From Oscillospiraceae bacterium (GTDB lineage Bacteria; Bacillota_A; Clostridia; Oscillospirales; WRJC01): a stretch of 7,111 nucleotides of DNA. The DNA is taken from assembly GCA_009782405.1 (NCBI GenBank), contig WRJC01000089.1:1-7111 (forward strand), given 5' to 3'. Below the pieces are notes generated by a model, which worked only from the letters and a program-made list of their open reading frames with translations, was not told the origin of the DNA and ran no database searches. A program made the position numbers and the translations under genes. Below are positions 1 to 5,946 of this stretch, in pieces. Within the stretch, counting starts at the first letter, position 1; each line of letters starts with the position of its first letter.

Positions 1-456
1 GACAAATGGGCGGAAGATATTGTCCCCGGGGATTTCATATGCCTTGACATATGCGGGCTCGACGTGGGGCTGTTGGGCTCGAACAATACGCTGAACTGCA
101 CAAACAAGGGCGCGGTCGGGTTTTTGCTCAACGGCGGGGGGATCAGGGACACGGACGAAGTGATACTCCAAAAAATCCCGGTGTTCACAAAACACGCATC
201 GCAGCCCATGGACCAGGCGCGCATAAGGTACCACGAAAAAAACATCCCGATAGCCATAGGGGGCGTGGCCATATATCCGGACGATCTGGTCGTCGCGGAC
301 GGCGACGGGATAATAGTCGTGCCGTGTAAATTGATATACGATGTCTACAAATACGCTTACCAGGAGATGAAAAACGACAAAATCCAAAGGCGCGGCCTGT
401 ACGAAAAAGGCGGCCGCGAATTTGACGGAACAGTTGACGTCTCGATATTGAATTGA
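1..456 (+). CDS. RraA-family protein (aldolase/RraA-like), 5' end outside window
   Basis: The reading frame is open from the first base and gives 151 residues, so the true start lies upstream. The RraA fold signature is clear. A glycine-rich stretch runs into G-G-G-I-R-D (arginine 49 and aspartate 50, counted from the window edge) with a glutamate three residues later, the R-D-x2-E part of the divalent-metal aldolase motif. Further on come P-V-F, then G-G-V-A-I-Y-P-D-D, and A-D-G-D-G-I-I-V-V-P near residues 87-108. Family members include the RNase E inhibitor RraA and 4-hydroxy-4-methyl-2-oxoglutarate/oxaloacetate-type aldolases; many are annotated as demethylmenaquinone methyltransferase by error. 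Because R-D-x2-E is present, a small-acid aldolase or decarboxylase role is more likely than RNase E regulation, but the substrate cannot be read from the sequence. The C-terminal 40 residues after the core are charged. A 79-base gap separates it from the next gene. Confidence 0.85.
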   Translation, partial: DKWAEDIVPGDFICLDICGLDVGLLGSNNTLNCTNKGAVGFLLNGGGIRDTDEVILQKIPVFTKHASQPMDQARIRYHEKNIPIAIGGVAIYPDDLVVADGDGIIVVPCKLIYDVYKYAYQEMKNDKIQRRGLYEKGGREFDGTVDVSILN

Positions 457-535
457 CAAGCGGGAATCGGAAAAATGCCGCAGCCTGATAGTGAGTGCTA
501 TAAAATTTTTGGAATGAAAAATAAACGGGTATGAT

Positions 536-1432
536 ATGCATAATGAGAACAAAACAACAAACGCGAACAGAAAATATAAAGACAGCGTGTTCACCAAGCT
601 TTTCGGCGAGAAAGATAAACTTGCGGAATTATACAACGCGATAAGCGGCGCAAATCACAAACCAAACGAAATAAAATTGATAACATTGGAAAATATCATA
701 TTTATCGGGCGCGAAAACGACATAGCGTTCACTGTAGGCGATAGATTTATTGTTTTGGTGGAGCACCAATCTTCGATAAATCCGAATATGCCGTTGAGGT
801 TTTTGCTTTACATCGCACGGCAATATCAAATGATAACGGACAGTGAGGCGATGTATAGCTCGCGCATGATGAAAATAATGCCGCCGGAGTTTATAGTGGT
901 ATATAACGGCAAGGACGAATACCCGGAAAAATCGACTTTAAGTTTGTCCGACGCTTTCATTGACAAAAATGCAAGCAGCCTGGAATTGAAAGTGAAAGTC
1001 TACAATATCAACAAAGGATACAATCCTGAAATCATGCGCCGGAGCGGCACGCTGAATGAATACTGTATTTTCGTAGCGCGGGCACGCGAAAACGCGGCCG
1101 CCGGGCTCGAATTGGCGGCGGCATTGGAAAAGGCAGTCAAAGATTGCATAAGGGAAAATATATTAAGGGAAATTTTGAAAATATATGGAAGTGATGTGAT
1201 TAGTATGTTGAGCATGGAATGGAATATGGACGATGCCTTGAGAGTCAGGGAAAAAGACGGTATGGAAAAAGGCATGGAAAAAGGCATGGAAAAAGGTATG
1301 AAAACAAAAGCAGAAATAGTAGCAGAAAAGATGCTAAAACGTGGAACACCGATAGAAATAATCGCCGAAGACACCGAACTGTCAATCGAACAAGTGAAAA
1401 AGATAGCGAAAAAATTAAAACAAAATGGGTGA
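536..1432 (+). CDS. Rpn-family recombination-promoting nuclease / putative transposase (PD-(D/E)XK)
   Basis: The 298-residue protein has the layout of the Rpn (YhgA-like transposase_31/PDDEXK) family. The N-terminal Y-K-D-S-V-F-T-K-L-F-G-E segment (residues 14-25) is typical of Bacillota members. The nuclease core shows N-D-I-A-F (D62) followed by the beta strand V-L-V-E-H-Q-S-S (E76, Q78), matching the D...ExQ form of the PD-(D/E)XK active site. Residues 243-254 are three perfect M-E-K-G repeats, a charged helix linker common in these proteins. The last 30 residues (G-T-P-I-E-I-I-A-E-D-T-E-L-S-I-E-Q-V) resemble a small helix-turn-helix. Family members cut DNA and promote RecA-independent recombination; activity here is not shown. 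The length is normal and no frameshift was seen. The ribosome binding site is weak (GGG five bases before ATG), so the start is the longest plausible one rather than a certain one. The LRR gene follows after five bases. Confidence 0.85.
   Translation: MHNENKTTNANRKYKDSVFTKLFGEKDKLAELYNAISGANHKPNEIKLITLENIIFIGRENDIAFTVGDRFIVLVEHQSSINPNMPLRFLLYIARQYQMITDSEAMYSSRMMKIMPPEFIVVYNGKDEYPEKSTLSLSDAFIDKNASSLELKVKVYNINKGYNPEIMRRSGTLNEYCIFVARARENAAAGLELAAALEKAVKDCIRENILREILKIYGSDVISMLSMEWNMDDALRVREKDGMEKGMEKGMEKGMKTKAEIVAEKMLKRGTPIEIIAEDTELSIEQVKKIAKKLKQNG
1262..1297 (+). repeat. Three tandem 12-bp in-frame repeats (M-E-K-G)
   Basis: Three copies of ATGGAAAAAGGY lie head to tail, and a fourth ATG follows. 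Each copy encodes Met-Glu-Lys-Gly in the Rpn-family gene. The third copy differs from the others only in its last base (GGT rather than GGC). The unit is a multiple of three, so gain or loss of copies changes linker length without a frameshift. Confidence 0.9.
1427..1432 (+). promoter_or_regulatory. Ribosome binding site of the LRR gene, overlapping the Rpn stop codon
   Basis: GGGTGA lies five bases before the ATG at 1438 and contains the TGA stop of the Rpn gene. This arrangement suggests that the two genes are translated in a coupled way from one transcript. Confidence 0.6.
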
Positions 1433-1437
1433 AATAA

Positions 1438-1887
1438 ATGGGAAAATCTGCCCGAATTATATTGTTTGTCTTGGTGCCTTTGCTTTTTTTATTAATCATA
1501 TCGATTCCAATAGCAATTTTTGTCATTGATTCGAATAGTCAGAAGCATAATAGCTACATAACCATAAAAAACGAACAGTACGATGTTACTTTGACGGAAC
1601 TTTATTTGTATAGAATGGACCTTTCAAATGCTGACATAGAACCTTTGAAATATATGACCAAAATTACGTATTTGTATTTTTGGGACGACCAAATCAGCGA
1701 TATAAGCGCGTTGAGCGGATTAATTAAATTAGAATGGTTGGATTTGGATGGCAACCGAATCAGCGACATAAGCGCGTTGAGCGGATTGGTCAACTTGGAA
1801 CGATTGTATTTGAAAAATAATCCATTGACGCAAACCCAAATAGACGAATTGCGAAAAATGCTTCCTGATTGCGATATTTATTTTTGA
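1438..1887 (+). CDS. Small membrane-anchored leucine-rich repeat protein
   Basis: The 149-residue protein has one strongly hydrophobic segment at residues 7-30, after a short basic N-terminus, with no lipobox and no clear signal-peptidase site. It is best read as an N-terminal signal anchor with the rest outside the cell. From residue 52 on there are four 22-residue leucine-rich repeats of the internalin/SDS22 type (pattern L-x-x-L-x-L-x-x-N-x-I-S-D-I-x-x-L), at about 52-73, 74-95, 96-117 and 118-142. The last one ends in a typical cap (L-T-Q-T-Q-I-D-E-L-R-K-M-L-P-D-C). Such repeats form a curved protein-binding surface; no catalytic domain is present and the partner is unknown. Repeats two and three are almost the same, which suggests recent duplication. 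The gene starts five bases after the Rpn-family stop and is rich in A and T. It faces the solute-binding protein gene tail to tail. Confidence 0.85.
   Translation: MGKSARIILFVLVPLLFLLIISIPIAIFVIDSNSQKHNSYITIKNEQYDVTLTELYLYRMDLSNADIEPLKYMTKITYLYFWDDQISDISALSGLIKLEWLDLDGNRISDISALSGLVNLERLYLKNNPLTQTQIDELRKMLPDCDIYF
1693..1788 (+). repeat. 66-bp-period direct repeat inside the LRR gene
   Basis: A 30-base block at 1693-1722 recurs at 1759-1788, exactly 66 bases (22 codons) later, with only two mismatches, both in third codon positions. It encodes I-S-D-I-S-A-L-S-G-L in both copies. The near identity at DNA level points to recent duplication or gene conversion of one repeat unit. Confidence 0.85.
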
Positions 1888-1910
1888 TAATTATTGACGG
1901 CAAAATTTCG

Positions 1911-1939
1911 GGGCAGGTGGACGAATCGAACACCTGCCC
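1911..1939 (-). terminator. Hairpin after the solute-binding protein gene, probable terminator
   Basis: GGGCAGGTG (1911-1919) pairs perfectly with CACCTGCCC (1931-1939) around an 11-base loop. It sits two bases beyond the stop codon of the - strand operon, where a terminator is expected. The run of T after the stem is poor on the - strand (CGAAATTTTG) and absent on the + strand. It may therefore be a weak intrinsic terminator, or simply an mRNA-stabilising 3' hairpin, possibly serving both converging transcripts. Confidence 0.55.
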
Positions 1940-1941
1940 GG

Positions 1942-3426
1942 TCAATCCTCTATGCTCGCCACGAATTTTTCGATTGCGGAGATCACTTTCGGCTCTATTT
2001 TTTCATAGGACGAACTGTATGTGTTTTCGCCTTTTAAAATCAAATTTTGGACAGTGCCGGATATGTTGCCGAAATCCGCGTAGAGCCCCAAATCATAGAC
2101 CGTGGATTTGAAGATGATGTCGAGCATTTCGTTCGATTCCTCGTCGCGCGTGTATTTTCTGGTCAGACACATGTCGTAATACGCGGGCTTTATTATCTTT
2201 TCGCCGTAAAAGCCCATCGCGTCGAATATATACGCGGTTCTTTCCGGGTCCGAAACGGTTTTGGGCATCATGTAGCAATATGTGTGGTAGGCGTTGGTCG
2301 AAGTGTAATAGCGGCTTTGGGCCTCGTCCAGCTTTGGGATGGGAATGATCCCGAAATCGTGCTCCACGCCCCGGAGCTGCCACTGTATATAGTGCAGCAT
2401 TATCCCGTTGAACAGCGCGCGCCCTTCCGGGAACAGCCAGAACGCGCTCAAATGCGCGTTGTTCGCGTCGCGGGTGGTGTCCCAGGAATAATCCCTGAAA
2501 AAATCCAAAAATTTGTCTATGGCCATGTTCATCCTCTCGGTGTTTGCCATCGTGTACGGGATGTCGTCGGCATTTTTGTACATATATTTCAATTCCGCCC
2601 CGTTTATGACCGCCCCGACTATGTCGCCCTGCTGGGCATATCCCCACATATCGTCTTTGTCCAAGATCCCGTCGCCGTTGACGTCCTTCGTGACCGCTTT
2701 TACCATTTCGCCCATCGCGTCAAGCGTCCATTTCCCTCCGCTGACAATCGGGTAAGGGGAGGAAAGCCCGTGCTCCTGCAATATCTGCTTGTTGAAAATA
2801 AGCAGCATGATCCCGTCGTAATGTTTTGTGAAAGCGTCGCCTGTGATCGTGTACAGTTTTTTTGCCACCGACAAATTTTCTATGCAGTTCTGGTCATACC
2901 AGGATTCCCCGAGCGAAAGGTTTTGGAGCGCCAGCAGATCGGCGCAGTACGTGATCAAATTCCAGGCTGAATTGAGGCGGGGAAGAACCAGATCGTATTC
3001 GTCGGTGCCGGCGTTCACCGTTTTTTTGACGTCGCCCGATATGTCGCCTTTGTTTATGCTGGAAAATTTCACGTTGAAATTATCCTCGAGGGCGAGCCTG
3101 CGCTCATACAGAGCGTCGTTATATACATCCCCGATGGCTTCCTCGATCTCAAAATCCTCGTAGTACAGGCCGTTTCCGTTTTGGTCCTCCGCCGTGATGA
3201 GCCTGAAGACATATCCGCCGAAATCCAAAGTTTCGTGCGGGAAAATCTTTTCGGGTTCGGCGGGCGCTTCCGCTTCCGCCTCCGCCGGATCCCCGCCGTC
3301 TTGGTTTTGCTGCGCATTGTCCAAATCATCCGATTTTTGCGCGTTGTCTCCGCACGAAGCAAGCACAGTCGCCATTGCCGCGCATATCAGCGCCAGGCAA
3401 AAAACGCGAAAATTTAAATTCTTCAT
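1942..3426 (-). CDS. Lipoprotein extracellular solute-binding protein (ABC sugar transporter type)
   Basis: The 494-residue protein starts with a lipoprotein signal peptide: a basic start, a hydrophobic core at residues 7-23, and lipobox L-A-S-C with cysteine 25 as the lipid-bearing residue. A flexible acidic/alanine/proline linker follows (about 26-62). The mature part has the size and style of family 1 extracellular solute-binding proteins of ABC carbohydrate importers. D-V-N-G-D-G-I-L-D-K-D-D-M-W-G-Y (248-263) is an EF-hand-like loop seen in many sugar-binding lipoproteins and may bind calcium. W-L-F-P-E-G-R-A-L-F (330-339) and F-G-I-I-P-I-P-K (358-365) match conserved strands of the family. 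Aromatic residues suit sugar stacking, but the ligand cannot be named. It is the second gene of an operon, 19 bases after the GH38 mannosidase, so a mannose-containing oligosaccharide is a reasonable guess. No permease or ATPase gene is in the window. Confidence 0.88.
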   Translation of the reverse strand: MKNLNFRVFCLALICAAMATVLASCGDNAQKSDDLDNAQQNQDGGDPAEAEAEAPAEPEKIFPHETLDFGGYVFRLITAEDQNGNGLYYEDFEIEEAIGDVYNDALYERRLALEDNFNVKFSSINKGDISGDVKKTVNAGTDEYDLVLPRLNSAWNLITYCADLLALQNLSLGESWYDQNCIENLSVAKKLYTITGDAFTKHYDGIMLLIFNKQILQEHGLSSPYPIVSGGKWTLDAMGEMVKAVTKDVNGDGILDKDDMWGYAQQGDIVGAVINGAELKYMYKNADDIPYTMANTERMNMAIDKFLDFFRDYSWDTTRDANNAHLSAFWLFPEGRALFNGIMLHYIQWQLRGVEHDFGIIPIPKLDEAQSRYYTSTNAYHTYCYMMPKTVSDPERTAYIFDAMGFYGEKIIKPAYYDMCLTRKYTRDEESNEMLDIIFKSTVYDLGLYADFGNISGTVQNLILKGENTYSSSYEKIEPKVISAIEKFVASIED

Positions 3427-3437
3427 TTTTATTTACA

Positions 3438-3446
3438 GCTCCTTTT
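3438..3446 (-). promoter_or_regulatory. Ribosome binding site of the solute-binding protein gene
   Basis: On the - strand AAAAGGAGC overlaps the last base of the TGA stop of the mannosidase gene. The AGGAG core is 12 bases from the ATG at 3426, longer than the usual 6-9. No closer in-frame start exists, so the ATG is kept. Confidence 0.7.
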
Positions 3447-5788
3447 CACTTTAACTTTATTTTCAGCGTGGCTATTTTGAATTTGGGCAAAGCCGCGCTG
3501 TAATTTTTTGCATATTCATAATTTTTGCCATCCAGCGGGTTTTCGAGCATGTCGCATTCGCACACAAAAACCTCTCTTTTAAAATCGATCGCGGCCTCGC
3601 ATCCTTCGCCGGTGGGGTCGTAAAAGCGTAAAACAAACGCTTGGCCGTCTTCCGAGGGCTTGAACGCCGTAAGTATCGCGCCTCCTGTAATTTCAAAAGG
3701 CAGCTCTATTTTTTCGCGCCGGTTGTAATTGTGCGCTATTTTTGCGATATCGCCGATTTTTTTGGCGTCGCGGTATGCCAAAACGGCAAACTCGAAACTG
3801 TGGCTTCCCTGATCGCGGAGCCCTGCGATATCGTTAAAGTCATAATGCGCCTGTTCGTTAACGCAAAAATTGCATTGCGGCGAACGCAGAAGCGACAATT
3901 CCATGCAGCCGGGATACCAGCGGTAACACGGCAGCCCGCGGTTCAGCACGGCGACGCCGCAGCTTTCGTCTATTGTGCGCAGGACGAAATTTTGCGCCGG
4001 ATATTCCATGGAATTTGGCGACCATGCCTCATAGGCCAGTTTTTTGGGGTCGTATTTTCTCTCTATATGCCCGAACGGAACCTCGAAAATCGCGCCGTTT
4101 TCAAAATTGTTCACGGGAAACAGCACTTTAATCCTCCTGCTGTCCGCTTCCCAATCCATATCGATTTTAAACTCCAAAAGCCCGTTTTCGCCCGCGCCCA
4201 GCTCGGTTGTCCATTCGAGCTTTTTCACCATATAATCCGTGCCGGCATATTTTCCCTCCCAGACGACCGAATCCGTGCCGGCTTTTTTTACGCGCTGGAA
4301 ATCCCCGAGGGGCACGAGGTTCCAATTGTTTGAGGGGCCGAATTGCGGCGGCACCCTTGTGGCCCATGCGTCCCCGACATCCTGCTCGAGGCACAGTTCG
4401 GCTATCCTGAAGGGGCGGCGCACCCTGCCGTAGGGCATCTCCCTGAATATTTGCTTTTCTTGTTTGCCGATTTCAATGTCTTTTATCCCCATATCGTCAA
4501 AAATTATCTTGTTTCCTCCTAAGACAATGCTATAATCGATTCCGTTTTTTTCGCCGCAACCGGCCTTTTCGCATATCCCGGAAGGTTTTGCGCCCGGTTT
4601 TTTGTATTTTTTTGTGACCGCTTCGACTTCGCCCAAAAATCCTAAAAGTTCGTCATACGCGTTGTCTATATGGGTGCCGGTGACAGCATCGTGAAATTGG
4701 CAGAATGTCAGAGTTTTCCACGCTTCCCGTATATCTTCCGGGAGCTTTCCGGCTTCGCCCCTGCGCCAAAATTCATCGGCGAGCCTCGATTCCATCGCAA
4801 GGAGCAGATACGCAAGCTCGCGCACTTTTTGTTTTAGTTTTATCCTCGACACATAACAGCCCGAAAATACCGGATTCAAATCCGGGGATATTTCGAAACT
4901 TTTTTCGAGGGCTTCATGCACCTCGCTTTTCACGTGGTCATATATGTCGGATTCGGTGCCGAAACGTATGTCTATTTCCGGATATTTTCCGGACATTTCC
5001 GCTATCGCCTTTCCCAGATCCGGTTCGGGCAAAAGTTCCTCGCCGCCCACTTCCAGCGCGATCATTTCAAGATTTTCCTCGTCGAGCAAATTCGCGGCGC
5101 GTTCAAGGGCGGAGCGGATCGCATCGATTCCAAGCGGCTCTATGAGTTTCATGCCGGTTTTTGCGCAGGTTTCGCAGCCTTCGCCGAGGCAGTCCGGGCA
5201 ATACGGATGTTTTTCGAATCCGCCCAAGCCCATGCTTCTGTAAAATCGGTCGAGCACCGCGACTTTGGAGCCGTCTATGCCGACCCATATGTTTTCAGGC
5301 GGGGTTATGTAGCAAAACTTGCAAACGGCCTCCCCTCCGACCCCTTTTATGATTTGCGGATAATTGGGGCTTGAGCCGAATGCGTCTTCTATCCATACGA
5401 GCTTCAAATCTTCCGGATGCGCCCCAAGCGAGTTGTATAGCGGCGCGGCGCATAAAAAATTCCGTATCAGCCCTTCCGGGGCGGGCAGGTTGGTGTCCTG
5501 AACGGTCCAGCCCGCCATCGGCACGCAGATTCTCCTGTCCGCGATTCCCTTTTTCAACCTTTCGATTTTTTCGGGGCTGTTTTTGTTTCTTTCCATGTAT
5601 TTTTCCAGAACGGCCGCCTGCCCTTCGGTGAAAGTCTGGCGTAAATCCAGCCATTTGTCTATGATGATCTCTTCGAGCCGGGCGTATGAGGCCAAAGTTA
5701 TGTTTCCAAGCCGCGCTTCTTTGTCGAAGCAGCGGCGCCATGTCGGGTCAAAGTGATTGTGCGGGACCACTATTATTCTTTTTTTCAC
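3446..5788 (-). CDS. Glycoside hydrolase family 38 alpha-mannosidase, cytoplasmic
   Basis: This 780-residue enzyme should release terminal mannose from alpha-mannosides with retention, using a divalent metal. The GH38 signatures are in order. P-H-N-H-F-D-P-T-W (9-17) supplies metal ligands H12 and D14. V-W-I-E-D-A-F-G with P-Q-I downstream (131-146) carries the expected nucleophile and metal ligand D135. G-C-Y-V-S-R-I-K-L-K (310-319) begins the middle domain. Q-F-H-D-A-V-T-G-T-H (364-373) gives the fourth metal ligand H366. Residues from about 420 to 780 form the beta-rich C-terminal region. These positions were set by comparison with Drosophila Golgi mannosidase II (H90, D92, D204, H471). 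There is no signal peptide, so it probably acts on imported oligosaccharides. It is somewhat shorter than many bacterial GH38 enzymes. Unusually it has three C-x2-C pairs (156/159, 197/200, 205/208) near the catalytic domain. The start is GTG with a good GGGGGA site eight bases upstream. Confidence 0.92.
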   Translation of the reverse strand: MKKRIIVVPHNHFDPTWRRCFDKEARLGNITLASYARLEEIIIDKWLDLRQTFTEGQAAVLEKYMERNKNSPEKIERLKKGIADRRICVPMAGWTVQDTNLPAPEGLIRNFLCAAPLYNSLGAHPEDLKLVWIEDAFGSSPNYPQIIKGVGGEAVCKFCYITPPENIWVGIDGSKVAVLDRFYRSMGLGGFEKHPYCPDCLGEGCETCAKTGMKLIEPLGIDAIRSALERAANLLDEENLEMIALEVGGEELLPEPDLGKAIAEMSGKYPEIDIRFGTESDIYDHVKSEVHEALEKSFEISPDLNPVFSGCYVSRIKLKQKVRELAYLLLAMESRLADEFWRRGEAGKLPEDIREAWKTLTFCQFHDAVTGTHIDNAYDELLGFLGEVEAVTKKYKKPGAKPSGICEKAGCGEKNGIDYSIVLGGNKIIFDDMGIKDIEIGKQEKQIFREMPYGRVRRPFRIAELCLEQDVGDAWATRVPPQFGPSNNWNLVPLGDFQRVKKAGTDSVVWEGKYAGTDYMVKKLEWTTELGAGENGLLEFKIDMDWEADSRRIKVLFPVNNFENGAIFEVPFGHIERKYDPKKLAYEAWSPNSMEYPAQNFVLRTIDESCGVAVLNRGLPCYRWYPGCMELSLLRSPQCNFCVNEQAHYDFNDIAGLRDQGSHSFEFAVLAYRDAKKIGDIAKIAHNYNRREKIELPFEITGGAILTAFKPSEDGQAFVLRFYDPTGEGCEAAIDFKREVFVCECDMLENPLDGKNYEYAKNYSAALPKFKIATLKIKLK

Positions 5789-5796
5789 AAAAATAT

Positions 5797-5802
5797 TCCC
5801 CC
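5797..5802 (-). promoter_or_regulatory. Ribosome binding site fixing the GTG start of the mannosidase
   Basis: On the - strand GGGGGA lies eight bases before GTG at 5788. No in-frame ATG gives a protein that keeps the full H-x-H-x-D metal motif, which lies only ten residues from the start, so GTG is the likely start. Confidence 0.7.
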
Positions 5803-5832
5803 AATCGCCATCGCGAATATTTTTATGTAAGC

Positions 5833-5861
5833 ATTATACCATATGCGGCAAAATATTTCAA
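5833..5861 (-). promoter_or_regulatory. Sigma-A-type promoter of the mannosidase / solute-binding protein operon
   Basis: Read on the - strand, the -35 box is TTGAAA (5856-5861), the spacer is 17 bases, and the -10 box is TATAAT (5833-5838), preceded by TGG, which makes an extended -10. Transcription should start near 5826, leaving a leader of about 38 bases before the GTG start. Confidence 0.8.
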
Positions 5862-5873
5862 GATATTTGAAAT
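5855..5873. promoter_or_regulatory. Inverted repeat, candidate operator over the -35 box of the mannosidase promoter
   Basis: ATTTCAA (5855-5861) and TTGAAAT (5867-5873) are perfect inverted 7-mers separated by GATAT. The left arm covers the whole -35 box of the leftward promoter. The right arm ends seven bases before the -35 box of the pyrB promoter. The 19-bp size and half-site spacing suit a dimeric repressor, but the sequence is AT-rich and no regulator gene lies in the window. Confidence 0.5.
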
Positions 5874-5879
5874 TTTATA

Positions 5880-5908
5880 TTGACAAGCCATCGCCCGTGC
5901 TGTATAAT
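5880..5908 (+). promoter_or_regulatory. Consensus sigma-A promoter of pyrB
   Basis: TTGACA (5880-5885), a 17-base spacer, and TATAAT (5903-5908) match the consensus at every position. The start site should be near 5915, only about 32 bases before the pyrB ATG. That leaves no room for a PyrR-type attenuator or a long leader. Confidence 0.88.
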
Positions 5909-5930
5909 ACTGTATTTGGAAAGAATTTCA

Positions 5931-5938
5931 AAAGGAGG
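5931..5938 (+). promoter_or_regulatory. Strong ribosome binding site of pyrB
   Basis: AAAGGAGG lies eight bases before the ATG at 5947. This near-perfect match to the anti-Shine-Dalgarno sequence fixes the start. Confidence 0.9.
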
Positions 5939-5946
5939 AAAGATTT

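Noticed and set aside
453..504. TTGACA (453-458) and TATAAA (499-504) as a promoter for the Rpn-family gene
   Set aside because: The boxes are about 40 bases apart instead of 16-18, and no good -35 box sits at the right distance from TATAAA. No promoter is called.
536..1887. A complete insertion sequence, since the Rpn family is often labelled transposase
   Set aside because: No terminal inverted repeats or target-site duplications were seen around the pair, and Rpn proteins are nucleases that are not known to need such ends.
1911..1940. Possible tRNA remnant or attachment site, because the - strand reads GTTCGATTC inside the hairpin like a T-loop
   Set aside because: No acceptor, D-arm or anticodon arm can be drawn around it, the T-arm stem does not pair well, and the site is explained by a simple 9-bp hairpin after a gene.
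2047..2970. A 307-residue open frame on the + strand, opposite the solute-binding protein gene
   Set aside because: Its product is rich in R, V and H with no recognisable domain, and it lies fully antisense to a gene with a clear lipobox, family motifs and ribosome binding site. It is a shadow of codon bias.
3641..4333. A 230-residue open frame on the + strand, opposite the mannosidase
   Set aside because: It has no family features or convincing start signal and lies antisense to the C-terminal region of the GH38 gene.
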